From assembly GCA_034112085.1 (NCBI GenBank), contig JAWUWD010000107.1:1-64000 (forward strand): a stretch of DNA of 64,000 nucleotides, read 5' to 3'. The DNA is from JAWUWD01 sp034112085 (GTDB lineage Bacteria > Bacteroidota > Bacteroidia > Cytophagales > Cyclobacteriaceae). Positions within the stretch are counted from its first letter, which is position 1, and each line of letters starts with the position of its first letter. The translations under genes were made by a program, and so were the position numbers. Shown here one piece after another: positions 42,404 to 51,496 of the stretch. Under the pieces are notes generated by a model, which was given only the letters and a program-made list of their open reading frames with translations, was not told the origin of the DNA and did no database searches.

Positions 42404-43849
42404 ATGAAACACCTATCCATATTGGTTTGCTATTTACTAGCATTCACTGCGTTTGGTCAAAAAAATACTATCAAAAAAAACAAGCAAAGTATTGTGAAAT
42501 CTATTGAGAGTCATCAGAAAGAAATGATTGCTCTTAGTGATGATATCTGGGCGCTGGCTGAAACAGCATTCGAAGAAAATAAATCAGCCAAGTTACTTGC
42601 TGATTATGCAGAACAGCAAGGCTTCACTGTAGAACGAGGAGTTGCTGGTATGCCGACTGCCTTCGTAGCAACTTACGGATCTGGTAAGCCTGTAATAAGT
42701 GTATTGGGAGAATTTGACGCACTTCCAGGTATTTCTCAAAAAGCACAGCCGACCAAAGCTACCCTGAATGAAGGTGCAGCAGGACATGGATGTGGTCACA
42801 ACCTCTTTGGAGTTGGAAGTTTAGGAGCAGCCATCGCAGTTAAGGAACTCATTGAAAGTGGCAAGATAAAAGGCACAATAAAGTTCTTTGGAACCCCGAG
42901 TGAAGAAAAATATTTTGGAAAAATATGGATGGTGAGAGCCGGGCTCTGGGATGATGTAGATGTCAACATCAGCTGGCACCCCTCAGCAGAAACTGAGGCT
43001 GATGTACAAAGTTCTTTGGCGCTCATAGATTTCAAAGTTGAGTTTTTTGGGCAGGCTGCTCATGCATCTGCTGATCCGTGGAATGGGCGAAGCGCGTCAG
43101 ATGCCTTAGAGATATATACAAATGGTATCAACTACTACCGAGAACATGTGAAACCAACGGTGAGAATGCACTATCATATTCAAGATGGTGGACAAGTAGT
43201 CAATGTAGTTCCTGATTATTCCAGACTTTGGATGAGGGTACGAGATACAAAACGATCAGGTATGATGCCAGTTTATGACCGTGTGGTCAAAATGGCTGAA
43301 GGTGCTGCTATTATGGCGAATGTTGATTATAAAGTATCATTGATATCGGGTATATATGAGGTGCTAGTTAACCGTGAAGGAGGAGCTATCATGCAGTCAA
43401 ATTTAGAATTGCTAGGACCGATCAAGTATACTGATAGTGAAATCACTTTTGGAAAAAAAATACAAGAAGTGACTGGAAAAGAACAGATAGGAATGGATAG
43501 TGAAATCAAACCATTACTGGCAACTAAAGAACATCCTGGAGGTGGATCGACAGATGTAGGTGATGTAAGCTGGAATGTTGCGAACATCAACCTAGGTGTA
43601 ACAACAGCTCCGAAAGACACTCCATGGCATTCTTGGGCAGTTGTAGCCTGTGGTGGAATGAGTATTGGTCATAAAGGAATGGTATATGCCGCCAAGGCAA
43701 TGGCAATGACCATGACTGACTTATTTGAAAATCCAAAAATGGTGGAAAAAGTAAAGGCTGAGTACAAAGAACGCAAAGGTGACGAAGTCTATGAAGCCAT
43801 CATACCTGATGGACCTCCACCAATTCCAAGTAATGCTAAGAAGGACTAA
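42404..43849 (+). CDS. Exported M20 amidohydrolase, AbgB-like
   Basis: 481 residues with a cleavable signal peptide (LSILVCYLLAFTAFG). The M20 fold resembles AbgB, the p-aminobenzoyl-glutamate hydrolase subunit: GEFDALPGISQ, the metal site GAAGHGCGHNLFGVGS, GTPSEEKYFGKIWMV, ISWHPSAE and GGGSTDVGDVSWNV. It cleaves an N-acyl amino-acid amide, perhaps releasing glutamate. It is the first gene of a six-gene operon with DUF2891, an Nramp-like transporter and pxpABC (next gap 26 nt). That suggests it supplies glutamate or pyroglutamate from the periplasm; the substrate is inferred. Confidence 0.87.
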   Translation: MKHLSILVCYLLAFTAFGQKNTIKKNKQSIVKSIESHQKEMIALSDDIWALAETAFEENKSAKLLADYAEQQGFTVERGVAGMPTAFVATYGSGKPVISVLGEFDALPGISQKAQPTKATLNEGAAGHGCGHNLFGVGSLGAAIAVKELIESGKIKGTIKFFGTPSEEKYFGKIWMVRAGLWDDVDVNISWHPSAETEADVQSSLALIDFKVEFFGQAAHASADPWNGRSASDALEIYTNGINYYREHVKPTVRMHYHIQDGGQVVNVVPDYSRLWMRVRDTKRSGMMPVYDRVVKMAEGAAIMANVDYKVSLISGIYEVLVNREGGAIMQSNLELLGPIKYTDSEITFGKKIQEVTGKEQIGMDSEIKPLLATKEHPGGGSTDVGDVSWNVANINLGVTTAPKDTPWHSWAVVACGGMSIGHKGMVYAAKAMAMTMTDLFENPKMVEKVKAEYKERKGDEVYEAIIPDGPPPIPSNAKKD

Positions 43850-43875
43850 TTCACAATTTCATAAAATTATTACTC

Positions 43876-45000
43876 TTGAAACAATCAATATTAATACTGA
43901 TTGTCTTAACCCTAATAGGGTGTGACAACACTGCGAATAAAAGTCAATTGCCCGATAAAAAGACCAGTTTGGAGCCAATTGAATCAATGTCTATTTCATT
44001 AGAAGATGCAAATAGACTTGCTATGCTGCCATTGCAATGCATGCAAGTGGAGTATCCTAACAAGCTCAATCAGACCATCGGAAGTGGTGAGGATTTGCAA
44101 TCACCTTCGGAACTGCATCCAGCATTTTATGGATGTTTCGATTGGCACTCCTCCGTCCATGGCCATTGGTCATTGGTGAGTTTATTAAAACAATTTCCGC
44201 ACCTTGAAAACCGTGATGAGATCAAACTAAAACTAAGTGAAAATATCTCTGCTGAGAATATTCTGCAAGAGTTAGCATATTTCAATGGCAAGAATAACAA
44301 ATCGTTTGAAAGAACATACGGGTGGGCGTGGATATTGAAGCTGGCAGAAGAGCTACATTCGTGGGAGGATCCATTGGCACGATCATTAGAGCAGAATATG
44401 CAGCCACTTACGGATCATATTGTTAAAAGCTATTTAGATTTTTTACCGAAACTCAACTATCCTATCAGGGTTGGTGAACATACCAATACTGCATTTGGGC
44501 TTACATTCGCCTATGATTATGCGCTGACGGTTCAGGATACTATTTTACAAAAAATGATATCACAAAGAGCCAAAGATTTCTACCTCAACGATGCACAGTG
44601 TCCTATTACTTGGGAGCCAAGTGGGTTTGATTTCCTATCTCCTTGTTTGGAAGAGGCGGATATTATGCGAAGAATACTTCCTGAAAATGAATTCAAAGAT
44701 TGGTTGCAAAAATTCTTACCGCAATTGAAGTCCATAGACTTCAAATTAGAGACTGGCAGAGTATCAGATCGGACAGATGGCAAACTGGTGCATTTAGATG
44801 GAGTGAATTTCAGCAGAGCATGGTGCCTCTATGGCATCGCCAATCAATTTCCTGAATATGAACATCTAAAAGGAATTGCTAATACACACATCAGTCATTC
44901 GTTACCCAGTATTGTGGATGACAACTATGAAGGTACTCACTGGTTAGGTTCATTTGCGATTTATGCACTAAACACTGCCTCGAATGTTCAAGTGGATTAA
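43876..45000 (+). CDS. DUF2891 lipoprotein (TTG start)
   Basis: 374 residues starting at TTG 43876, because only this start keeps the lipoprotein signal (KQSILILIVLTLIGCD, Cys16). The mature protein has the DUF2891 features: LHPAFYGCFDWHSSVHGHWS, YGWAWILKLAEELHSW, VGEHTNTAFGLTFAYDY, WEPSGFDFLSPCLEEADIM and EGTHWLGSFAIYAL. Conserved His, Trp and Glu residues suggest an alpha-toroid enzyme or binding protein, but no activity is known to me. The family often sits with 5-oxoprolinase or pyroglutamyl-peptidase genes, as here. It overlaps the next gene by 17 nt. Confidence 0.85.
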   Translation: MKQSILILIVLTLIGCDNTANKSQLPDKKTSLEPIESMSISLEDANRLAMLPLQCMQVEYPNKLNQTIGSGEDLQSPSELHPAFYGCFDWHSSVHGHWSLVSLLKQFPHLENRDEIKLKLSENISAENILQELAYFNGKNNKSFERTYGWAWILKLAEELHSWEDPLARSLEQNMQPLTDHIVKSYLDFLPKLNYPIRVGEHTNTAFGLTFAYDYALTVQDTILQKMISQRAKDFYLNDAQCPITWEPSGFDFLSPCLEEADIMRRILPENEFKDWLQKFLPQLKSIDFKLETGRVSDRTDGKLVHLDGVNFSRAWCLYGIANQFPEYEHLKGIANTHISHSLPSIVDDNYEGTHWLGSFAIYALNTASNVQVD

Positions 45001-46180
45001 GAATATTGGTCCAGGCACTTTAGTCGCTGCGGCATTTATAGGCCCTGGGACCGTCACCATGTGCACCATCGCTGGAGTCCAGTTTGGATTTACATTGCTT
45101 TGGGCGATGATACTCTCTATTGTGGCGACAGTTGTCTTGCAAGAGATGGCAGCCAGGGTTGGGATTATCACGCAGCAAGGTCTAGCTGCAGTCATTAAAG
45201 AACAGATTGCCTCACCAATTCTTAAAAAAGCTGCACTCGTGCTGATTCTTGGTGCTGTAGTCATTGGTAATGCTGCTTATGAAGCTGGTAATATTACTGG
45301 ATCAGCTTTAGGTCTAAGTGCCATATTCGGGGAGAGTCTATTGTCCTATTACCCTATAATCATTGGTTTCATTGCCTTTTCATTACTAAGTATTGGCAAT
45401 TATAAGGTTCTCGAAAGAAGCTTAGTGGCATTGGTATTACTAATGAGTATTTCATTTCTACTCACAGCCATCATCACCAAACCAGACATCCTTGCCATGT
45501 TGAAAGGTATGTTTGTGCCGTCCATTCCCGATAATAGCGCACTAATAATTATTGCTATTGTCGGCACTACCGTAGTTCCTTACAATCTATTCTTACATAC
45601 GTCACTGGTTAAGGAAAAATGGAATAAAGTAAGTGATTTGGCACTGGCCAGAAAAGATGTATTCATCTCAATTGTACTTGGCGGAGTGGTGTCTATGGCG
45701 ATAATGGTATCTGCAGCTTCGATTACTGGAGGAAGTATTAGTAACGTAATGGATCTGGCTAAAGGTCTCGAACCCTTATATGGAAGCGCAGCTAAATACT
45801 TTTTAGGGATTGGACTTGGTGCGGCCGGTATTACATCTGCGATCACAGCACCACTAGCAGCTGCATATGTAGCTAGAAGTTGTTTTGGGTGGGAAGAATC
45901 CTTGAAAGACGTCAAATTCAAAGCAGTATGGATGATCATCCTCCTACTTGGTGTCCTTTTCTCTTCGTTGCAATTTAAACCCATTGAAATAATCACTTTC
46001 GCACAAGTTGCCAATGGCTTGTTATTACCAATCGTAGCTTTGTTTCTACTATGGGTAGTGAATAAGACTTCTGTATTAGGAGAATACAAAAACACATTGA
46101 CTCAGAATGTGATATCGATCATCATCATATTGATCACAATTACTCTAGGTGCTAAAGGAATAATAGGTGCATTGTCATGA
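44984..46180 (+). CDS. Nramp-family transporter with altered metal site (YcsG-like)
   Basis: 398 residues, about 11 membrane segments. The scaffold is clearly Nramp: NIGPGTLVAAAFIGPGTVT, AARVGIITQQGLAAVI, YNLFLHTSLVKEKW. The two metal-binding motifs are changed: DPGN in helix 1 is GPGT (residues 20-23), and MPH in helix 6 is VPY. The Asp, Asn and Met that ligate Mn/Fe are thus missing. B. subtilis ycsG, next to ycsF/kipI/kipA, has the same gene setting. The likely job is uptake of 5-oxoproline or a related organic solute rather than a metal; this is inference. It overlaps pxpA by 4 nt. Confidence 0.88.
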   Translation: MFKWIKNIGPGTLVAAAFIGPGTVTMCTIAGVQFGFTLLWAMILSIVATVVLQEMAARVGIITQQGLAAVIKEQIASPILKKAALVLILGAVVIGNAAYEAGNITGSALGLSAIFGESLLSYYPIIIGFIAFSLLSIGNYKVLERSLVALVLLMSISFLLTAIITKPDILAMLKGMFVPSIPDNSALIIIAIVGTTVVPYNLFLHTSLVKEKWNKVSDLALARKDVFISIVLGGVVSMAIMVSAASITGGSISNVMDLAKGLEPLYGSAAKYFLGIGLGAAGITSAITAPLAAAYVARSCFGWEESLKDVKFKAVWMIILLLGVLFSSLQFKPIEIITFAQVANGLLLPIVALFLLWVVNKTSVLGEYKNTLTQNVISIIIILITITLGAKGIIGALS

Positions 46181-46884
46181 TTGATATTAATTGCGATGTA
46201 GGCGAAGGACTTAACAATGAGCATTTACTCATGCCTTATATTACTTCATGCAATATTGCTAGTGGAGGTCATGCTGGAGATCGGGACAGCATGAATAATG
46301 TGGTTCGTTTAGCGGTTAGGCATAACGTTAAAATTGGTATTCACCCGTCCTATCCTGACCGAGAGAATTTTGGAAGAAAGTCCATGGAACTGTCTCGTGA
46401 AGATTTAAAGAATACTATTCTTGAACAAGTGCAGGCGTTAGAAAAAGTAGTGAAAGACCTTAATGCTAACAGTCATCATATCAAACCACATGGTGCATTG
46501 TACAATGATTTGGCTAAAAGTCATTCGCTCACCAACGATTTTCTAGAAATCATTGAGCCATACAAAAATGACTACAAGTTATATGTTCCATATAATTCAG
46601 TCATATCTCAAGAGGCCATTGGTAGAGGATTTAACATAATCTATGAAGCGTTTGCAGACCGCAATTACAACGATGATTTAAGTTTGGTTTCCAGAAAAGA
46701 AGATAACGCATTGATTATCTCTCCAGATCAGATCATCAATCATATTTCTGAAATAGTAAACAACAATCAAGTAAGGACTATTTCCGGGAAATTAATGCCA
46801 ATAAAAGCAGCTACTTTTTGTGTTCACTCGGACACAGGTAATGCAGTTGATATTGTCAAAAGAATTTATCAAGAATTTCAGTAG
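46177..46884 (+). CDS. pxpA: 5-oxoprolinase subunit A
   Basis: LamB/YcsF family. With PxpB and PxpC it hydrolyses 5-oxoproline (pyroglutamate) to glutamate using ATP. 235 residues with INCDVGEGLNNEHLLMPYI, CNIASGGHAGDRDSMNNVV, VKIGIHPSYPDRENFGR, IKPHGALYNDLA, YEAFADRNYNDDLSLVSR and CVHSDTGNAVDIV. It starts 4 nt before the transporter stop. Confidence 0.95.
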   Translation: MIDINCDVGEGLNNEHLLMPYITSCNIASGGHAGDRDSMNNVVRLAVRHNVKIGIHPSYPDRENFGRKSMELSREDLKNTILEQVQALEKVVKDLNANSHHIKPHGALYNDLAKSHSLTNDFLEIIEPYKNDYKLYVPYNSVISQEAIGRGFNIIYEAFADRNYNDDLSLVSRKEDNALIISPDQIINHISEIVNNNQVRTISGKLMPIKAATFCVHSDTGNAVDIVKRIYQEFQ

Positions 46885-46895
46885 TCCAGACCAAA

Positions 46896-47627
46896 GTGAA
46901 TCACCCTTTAACATATAAGCCTTTTGGAGATATTGCTATACTCATCGAATGGCCATCTAAAATAGATGAGGATATACTCAATGACATCATCTTACTCTAT
47001 GGAAGTATTCTTACAAATAAGCCAAATAGTGTCACTGAGGTTATTCAGTCGATCAACTCCATTACCATTCTATATGATGCTCAATCGATCACTTTTGAAG
47101 CATTGAAATCTTGGTTGGAGAAACAACATAAAAATAAATCCTCTGCACGTAATACTAGCCGCACACTTTGGAAAGTGCCTGTATGCTATGATCAAATATT
47201 TGGATTGGATTTACAAGAATTGTCAGATCAACGCGGTCTTCAAATTGATGAGATTATAAATATTCATTCTGAATCAATATATAAAATTTACTCAATAGGT
47301 TTTCTTCCTGGTTTTTTATATTTAGGTGGGCTTGATCAACGATTACATATCGGACGTAAATCTACCCCAAGGCTGGAAATTTTAAAAGGTGCTGTAGGCA
47401 TTGGTGGTGAACAAACTGGGATATACCCAACAGCTAGTCCAGGAGGTTGGCAAATTATTGGCAATACTCCAATATCGCTTTTTGATATCAGCAAAGAATC
47501 ACCCTGCTTTGCTAAACCAGGAGATAATATTCAATTCGTTCCAGTTTCATTGAGTGAACATAAAGGGCTTGCAGAGCTAATAGCACTGGATTCATACAAG
47601 TTAGAGAAGGAGGTGCTCAATGATTAG
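46896..47627 (+). CDS. pxpB: 5-oxoprolinase subunit B (KipI family)
   Basis: 243 residues from GTG 46896 (11 nt after pxpA). KipI-type fold: KPFGDIAILIEWPSKIDE at the start, then VPVCYDQIFGLDLQELSD, YSIGFLPGFLYLGGLDQRL and IGGEQTGIYPTASPGGWQIIG, which form the cyclophilin-like domain. The name KipI comes from B. subtilis kinase-A inhibition, but the enzyme role is the general one. It overlaps pxpC by 8 nt. Confidence 0.94.
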   Translation: MNHPLTYKPFGDIAILIEWPSKIDEDILNDIILLYGSILTNKPNSVTEVIQSINSITILYDAQSITFEALKSWLEKQHKNKSSARNTSRTLWKVPVCYDQIFGLDLQELSDQRGLQIDEIINIHSESIYKIYSIGFLPGFLYLGGLDQRLHIGRKSTPRLEILKGAVGIGGEQTGIYPTASPGGWQIIGNTPISLFDISKESPCFAKPGDNIQFVPVSLSEHKGLAELIALDSYKLEKEVLND

Positions 47628-48462
47628 AGTGCTGAAAAAAGGCCTATATACTTCAATTCAAGACTTAGGCAGAGTTGGTTATCGCAACTTCGGGGTGCCT
47701 ATCTCTGGAGTGATGGATCACGATTCTGCGATTCTAGCAAATTCCATATTAGCCAATATGGAAAATGATGCCGTGATGGAAATCACTTTGCAAGGTCCTC
47801 AATTACAGTTCTTAACAGCCACGAAAATTGCAATCACTGGTGCTGACTTAAGCCCAACGTTAAATGGTGAGCCAATAACCGCAAATAATAGTCTCGATAT
47901 TAAAAGAAATGATATTCTGGACTTTGGGAAAAGAATCAACGGTGCTCGAGCTTACCTAGCGATAGCTGGTGGGTTTCAGACTGATCTAGCACTTAACAGC
48001 CGAAGTTATTGCCAGGACATCACTACAAAGAAGACTCTTGATCATGGTGATGATGTTTCATTTCTTTCAAGCTTTGCTGCCAATAGCAAACTCTACAGAA
48101 AATCAATTATTGCCCCCTCGGTTATTAATAAATTAGAATTGAAAGTACATAAAGGACCAGAGTATGACCTACTTAACGTGGAGCAAAAAGACAGATTGGA
48201 AACTCAGGCTTTCACTATTGGTCTTAACAATCGAATGGCATATCAACTAGAAGAACCTTTAGGAAATCAGTTAAGATCTATTCTTAGTTCAGCTGTACTA
48301 CCAGGCACCGTACAGCTCACTCCTTCTGGAAAGATGATCATATTGATGAGAGACTGTCAAACGACTGGTGGTTATCCCAGGATTTTTCAGCTATCAGAAT
48401 CCGCTATCAATGTACTCTCTCAAAAAATTCAAGATGAGGTGATTAGTTTTACTTGGGTATAA
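47620..48462 (+). CDS. pxpC: 5-oxoprolinase subunit C (KipA/biotin-dependent carboxyltransferase family)
   Basis: 280 residues. Characteristic parts: GLYTSIQDLGRVGYRNFGVP, SGVMDHDSAILANSILAN, ITGADLSPTLNG, ARAYLAIAGGFQTDLALNSRS and a C-terminal MRDCQTTGGYPRI. It pairs with PxpB to form the ATP-using part of the oxoprolinase. Last gene of the operon; a bidirectional terminator follows. Confidence 0.95.
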   Translation: MIRVLKKGLYTSIQDLGRVGYRNFGVPISGVMDHDSAILANSILANMENDAVMEITLQGPQLQFLTATKIAITGADLSPTLNGEPITANNSLDIKRNDILDFGKRINGARAYLAIAGGFQTDLALNSRSYCQDITTKKTLDHGDDVSFLSSFAANSKLYRKSIIAPSVINKLELKVHKGPEYDLLNVEQKDRLETQAFTIGLNNRMAYQLEEPLGNQLRSILSSAVLPGTVQLTPSGKMIILMRDCQTTGGYPRIFQLSESAINVLSQKIQDEVISFTWV

Positions 48463-48510
48463 ACTCAAGTACATTGAATAACTATTTTTGAGTAGAAAAT
48501 CTCTGTAAAC

Positions 48511-48541
48511 AAAAAAAGCAGTCAAAATTGACTGCTTTTTG
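48511..48541. terminator. Bidirectional terminator between pxpC and tRNA-Val
   Basis: AAAAAGCAGTCAA and TTGACTGCTTTTT (48513-48540) form a 13-bp stem with a 2-nt centre, flanked by A- and T-runs, serving the operon on the plus strand and the tRNA on the minus strand. Confidence 0.85.
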
Positions 48542-48544
48542 GTG

Positions 48545-48619
48545 TGGGCGCTGAGGGATTCGAACCCCCGACCCCCTCGGTGTAAACGAGGTGCTCTGAA
48601 CCAACTGAGCTAAGCGCCC
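48545..48619 (-). tRNA. tRNA-Val (anticodon TAC)
   Basis: 75-nt cloverleaf. Acceptor arms GGGCGCT (48619-48613) and AGCGCCC (48552-48546) pair fully. The D arm is GCTC...GAGC. The anticodon arm CCTCG-TTTACAC-CGAGG gives anticodon TAC, decoding GTA and probably other valine codons. The T arm has TTCGAAT. The discriminator is A, and CCA is not encoded (CAC follows), so CCA-adding enzyme is needed. Confidence 0.96.
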
Positions 48620-48656
48620 TTAAAATATTTCATCAGCTCGATTGCTAATTGGATTG

Positions 48657-48687
48657 CAAATGTAGCATCTATTTTATTTTATACAAA
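48657..48687 (-). promoter_or_regulatory. Consensus promoter of tRNA-Val
   Basis: Minus-strand TTTG (48687-48684), 19 nt, TACATTTG (48664-48657): a complete match to the Bacteroidota promoter. The start near 48650 leaves about 30 nt of 5' leader for RNase P. Confidence 0.75.
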
Positions 48688-48890
48688 TAAAACATCGCAC
48701 AAAAGTGAATTTATTTTTTAGCAACCCCAGAAACGTCTCTCAAATAAGCAAAACAGACATAATTCTATTTAATAAAAATCTACAATGAGCCAATATTTCA
48801 CATTATCTTGCGTAATCAACAATCGGAAGTAATAAGATTGTCAGCTACCTACTCGGCTACTCTTTTATTTTTCTGTTGGGTTAAATCTCT
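48688..48890. other. Non-coding stretch upstream of the AsmA-like gene
   Basis: About 200 bp, AT-rich, between the tRNA promoter and the ATG at 48891. I find no small gene, clear terminator or consensus TAnnTTTG on the plus strand; it must contain the promoter of the AsmA-like gene. Confidence 0.4.
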
Positions 48891-51335
48891 ATGAAGAAAG
48901 TCTTAAAATATGTAATACTGTCGGCACTGCTTTTCATAGCAACAACAGTGCTACTTGTCTACATTTACAAAGACAACATCATACAGCATTTCATCTCTGA
49001 GTTGAATGAAAAGCTGAACACACCTGTGTCAGTTGAGAAAATCGATATTTCTGTATTGGATCAATTCCCCTATATCTCAGTAGTTTTAAATAATGTATCC
49101 ATTCAAGAAAGCCGTAAAGACAGTGAACAGTTTTTACTCAAAGCAAAAGTAATAGCCTGTGCCTTGAACCCAATTGATATAATGTTAGGGGACTATACTA
49201 TTAAAGCCGTAGACCTGCGTGATGCGTCTATCCACCTCAATATTGATAAATACAACTCTCCGAATTATCTTATTTTCAAAAAGAAGAAAGATGCCAAAGA
49301 ATCAGGGACTGTACTTGATCTAAATAAGGTACAACTCAATAATTGCAAGGTCAGTTATAAAAATAATTACTCTAATCAATACATCTCATTCATCAGCGAA
49401 GACACTGATGCTTCTGTTCGTGTATCTGGACCTGTCTACTATATCAAAACCAAAGGTGATGTACTAATCGATCAAATATTGGTGAACGATCAAAATTACT
49501 TAGACGGAATTTCTTTAATATTAGACACTGATTTTATTTATAACCAACATCAACGTTCGATAGATATAAACACAGCAAAAGTCAATTACCAAAATTCATC
49601 ATTCGACATATCCGGTGAATATCAATTTGAGCAAAGCAATCTGAAGCTATTGGTGAATAGTCAAGCAACAAATTTGACCATACTCAAAGATCTCATCCCT
49701 CCACGCTACTTAGAGAGTCTCACGCCATATAAATATTCTGCGGATGCTCGATTCCAACTCGCTATTGCAGGTAAAATCAGAAAGAATGAATTGCCGCCTC
49801 TAAACATATCTTTTGATCTAACAAATGCTCAACTCATTGACAAAGCACATTTCACCAATATAGACCAAGCAAGCATCCAAGGCTACTACCAGAATTATCC
49901 TAATGATTCACTGTCAATAGAGGCGACTAATGGCTTGCTCAATGAAAAGCCATTCAGCAGCGACCTCTCATTGACTCATTTTGAGAACCCCATGATGAAC
50001 TTGATATTCAAAGGAGATGTCGAAGGAAGCACTATAAAACCATGGCTTAGCTTACCGCAAATAGATTCAATATCGGGGGAAATCACACTTGACTTCTCCT
50101 TGATTGGAAAAATAAATGATCTTAAACACAGACGTACGATCCCGAATGTTCGCACTTCTGGGGATATAATCATGAAAGATTTCAATGTGTCATTGACTTC
50201 CGGAGCATATGAACTCAAGCAGTTAAATGGAAATTTCATATTCGATAATAATGACCTAGCGATAAGTGGGTTTTCTGGATTGATTGGGGAAAGTGATTTC
50301 GAACTTACCGGTCTCATTAAAAATTTTCTAGTATTTTCCATGCTTGACAATCAACCCATTGGAATCGAAGCAGACTTCTCCTCGTCATATATCAACATGG
50401 ATCAATTACTTTCTGGGCAAAATTTCAATGATCAATTAGATCAATCTTATCATTTCGCGATTTCCCGATTACTTTATATGAAGTTGAATTGTAATATTGA
50501 TCACTTGAAGTTTAGGAGATTTAACGGATCACAGATCAATGGAGACTTAACTGTGCAAAACCAAACCGCCACCTCTAATAAAATATCTGTCACAACCATG
50601 GGCGGAAGTATTGATGTACTAGGTTCTATAAATGCGGAAACTGATAGCATTTTTGTATCTTCTACAATGGACTTATCCAAAATACATATTGACAGTTTAT
50701 TCTATGTGTTTGAGAATTTCGATCAAGATTTTTTAACGAATCAACACCTAAAGGGGATAGTCGATGCACATATAGTCAATCGTGTTTCGTTTGACAAATC
50801 ACTCATGGTGAACCCTCCATCCATTACGGCAGACATCAATACTACCATTATTAATGGGGAACTCAATAACTTTGAGCCCATGCAAAACCTTGACAAATAC
50901 TTAGATAATGGAAATCTCGACCGCCTTAGATTTGCAGAACTAGAAAATGACATCCATGTGGAGAATCAGACTATCTACCTGCCTTCAATGGAGATCAACA
51001 ACAATGTGTCTAACATTAAGATCAGTGGCACACATACATTTGATCAGCAAATAAACTATCGTGTTGTGGCCCCTATCAACAACCGGAACAAGGTTGATAA
51101 AGATGCTGCATTTGGTGCAATAGAAACCTCCCAATCAGGTCAAACTAAAATTTTCCTTAAAATCATAGGAACTACTGATGATTACAAAATAACCTATGAC
51201 AGGTCTGCCTTGAAGAAAGAGGTGATCAGCGACTTAAAGAGAGAGGTCCAGCAACTTAAAGAAGCCTTTCGAAAGAAGGGAAAAAAGAAAAAGGAAGAGG
51301 TTGAATTAGAAGAAGAAGATTATTTCGATTGGTGA
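48891..51335 (+). CDS. AsmA-like protein (814 aa)
   Basis: One N-terminal membrane anchor (VILSALLFIATTVLLVYIY) is followed by a long, repetitive beta-strand protein, as in AsmA/TamB/YhdP relatives that bridge the periplasm and move phospholipids between membranes. AsmA N-terminal signature: LNEKLNTPVSVEKIDISVLDQ and VVLNNVSIQESRK. The C-terminal AsmA_2-like region has GGSIDVLGSINAETDS and NISKI-type repeats. It ends in a charged tail (KKGKKKKEEVELEEEDYFDW). A role in lipid transport or outer-membrane assembly is inferred from family. It is a single gene. Confidence 0.87.
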   Translation: MKKVLKYVILSALLFIATTVLLVYIYKDNIIQHFISELNEKLNTPVSVEKIDISVLDQFPYISVVLNNVSIQESRKDSEQFLLKAKVIACALNPIDIMLGDYTIKAVDLRDASIHLNIDKYNSPNYLIFKKKKDAKESGTVLDLNKVQLNNCKVSYKNNYSNQYISFISEDTDASVRVSGPVYYIKTKGDVLIDQILVNDQNYLDGISLILDTDFIYNQHQRSIDINTAKVNYQNSSFDISGEYQFEQSNLKLLVNSQATNLTILKDLIPPRYLESLTPYKYSADARFQLAIAGKIRKNELPPLNISFDLTNAQLIDKAHFTNIDQASIQGYYQNYPNDSLSIEATNGLLNEKPFSSDLSLTHFENPMMNLIFKGDVEGSTIKPWLSLPQIDSISGEITLDFSLIGKINDLKHRRTIPNVRTSGDIIMKDFNVSLTSGAYELKQLNGNFIFDNNDLAISGFSGLIGESDFELTGLIKNFLVFSMLDNQPIGIEADFSSSYINMDQLLSGQNFNDQLDQSYHFAISRLLYMKLNCNIDHLKFRRFNGSQINGDLTVQNQTATSNKISVTTMGGSIDVLGSINAETDSIFVSSTMDLSKIHIDSLFYVFENFDQDFLTNQHLKGIVDAHIVNRVSFDKSLMVNPPSITADINTTIINGELNNFEPMQNLDKYLDNGNLDRLRFAELENDIHVENQTIYLPSMEINNNVSNIKISGTHTFDQQINYRVVAPINNRNKVDKDAAFGAIETSQSGQTKIFLKIIGTTDDYKITYDRSALKKEVISDLKREVQQLKEAFRKKGKKKKEEVELEEEDYFDW

Positions 51336-51496
51336 TTGGTCCATGGTTATAAAACTTCTTTATTACTTCAAAAGTTATTTTAGCTTCTAGATAGGGGGAA
51401 AATCACAACATCTTATTCTCGATTGCATAAATTTCACTATTTTCGCCCACTATATTGAAAAGTAAAAACATGCCGTTTGGCACTGATTGAGACTCT

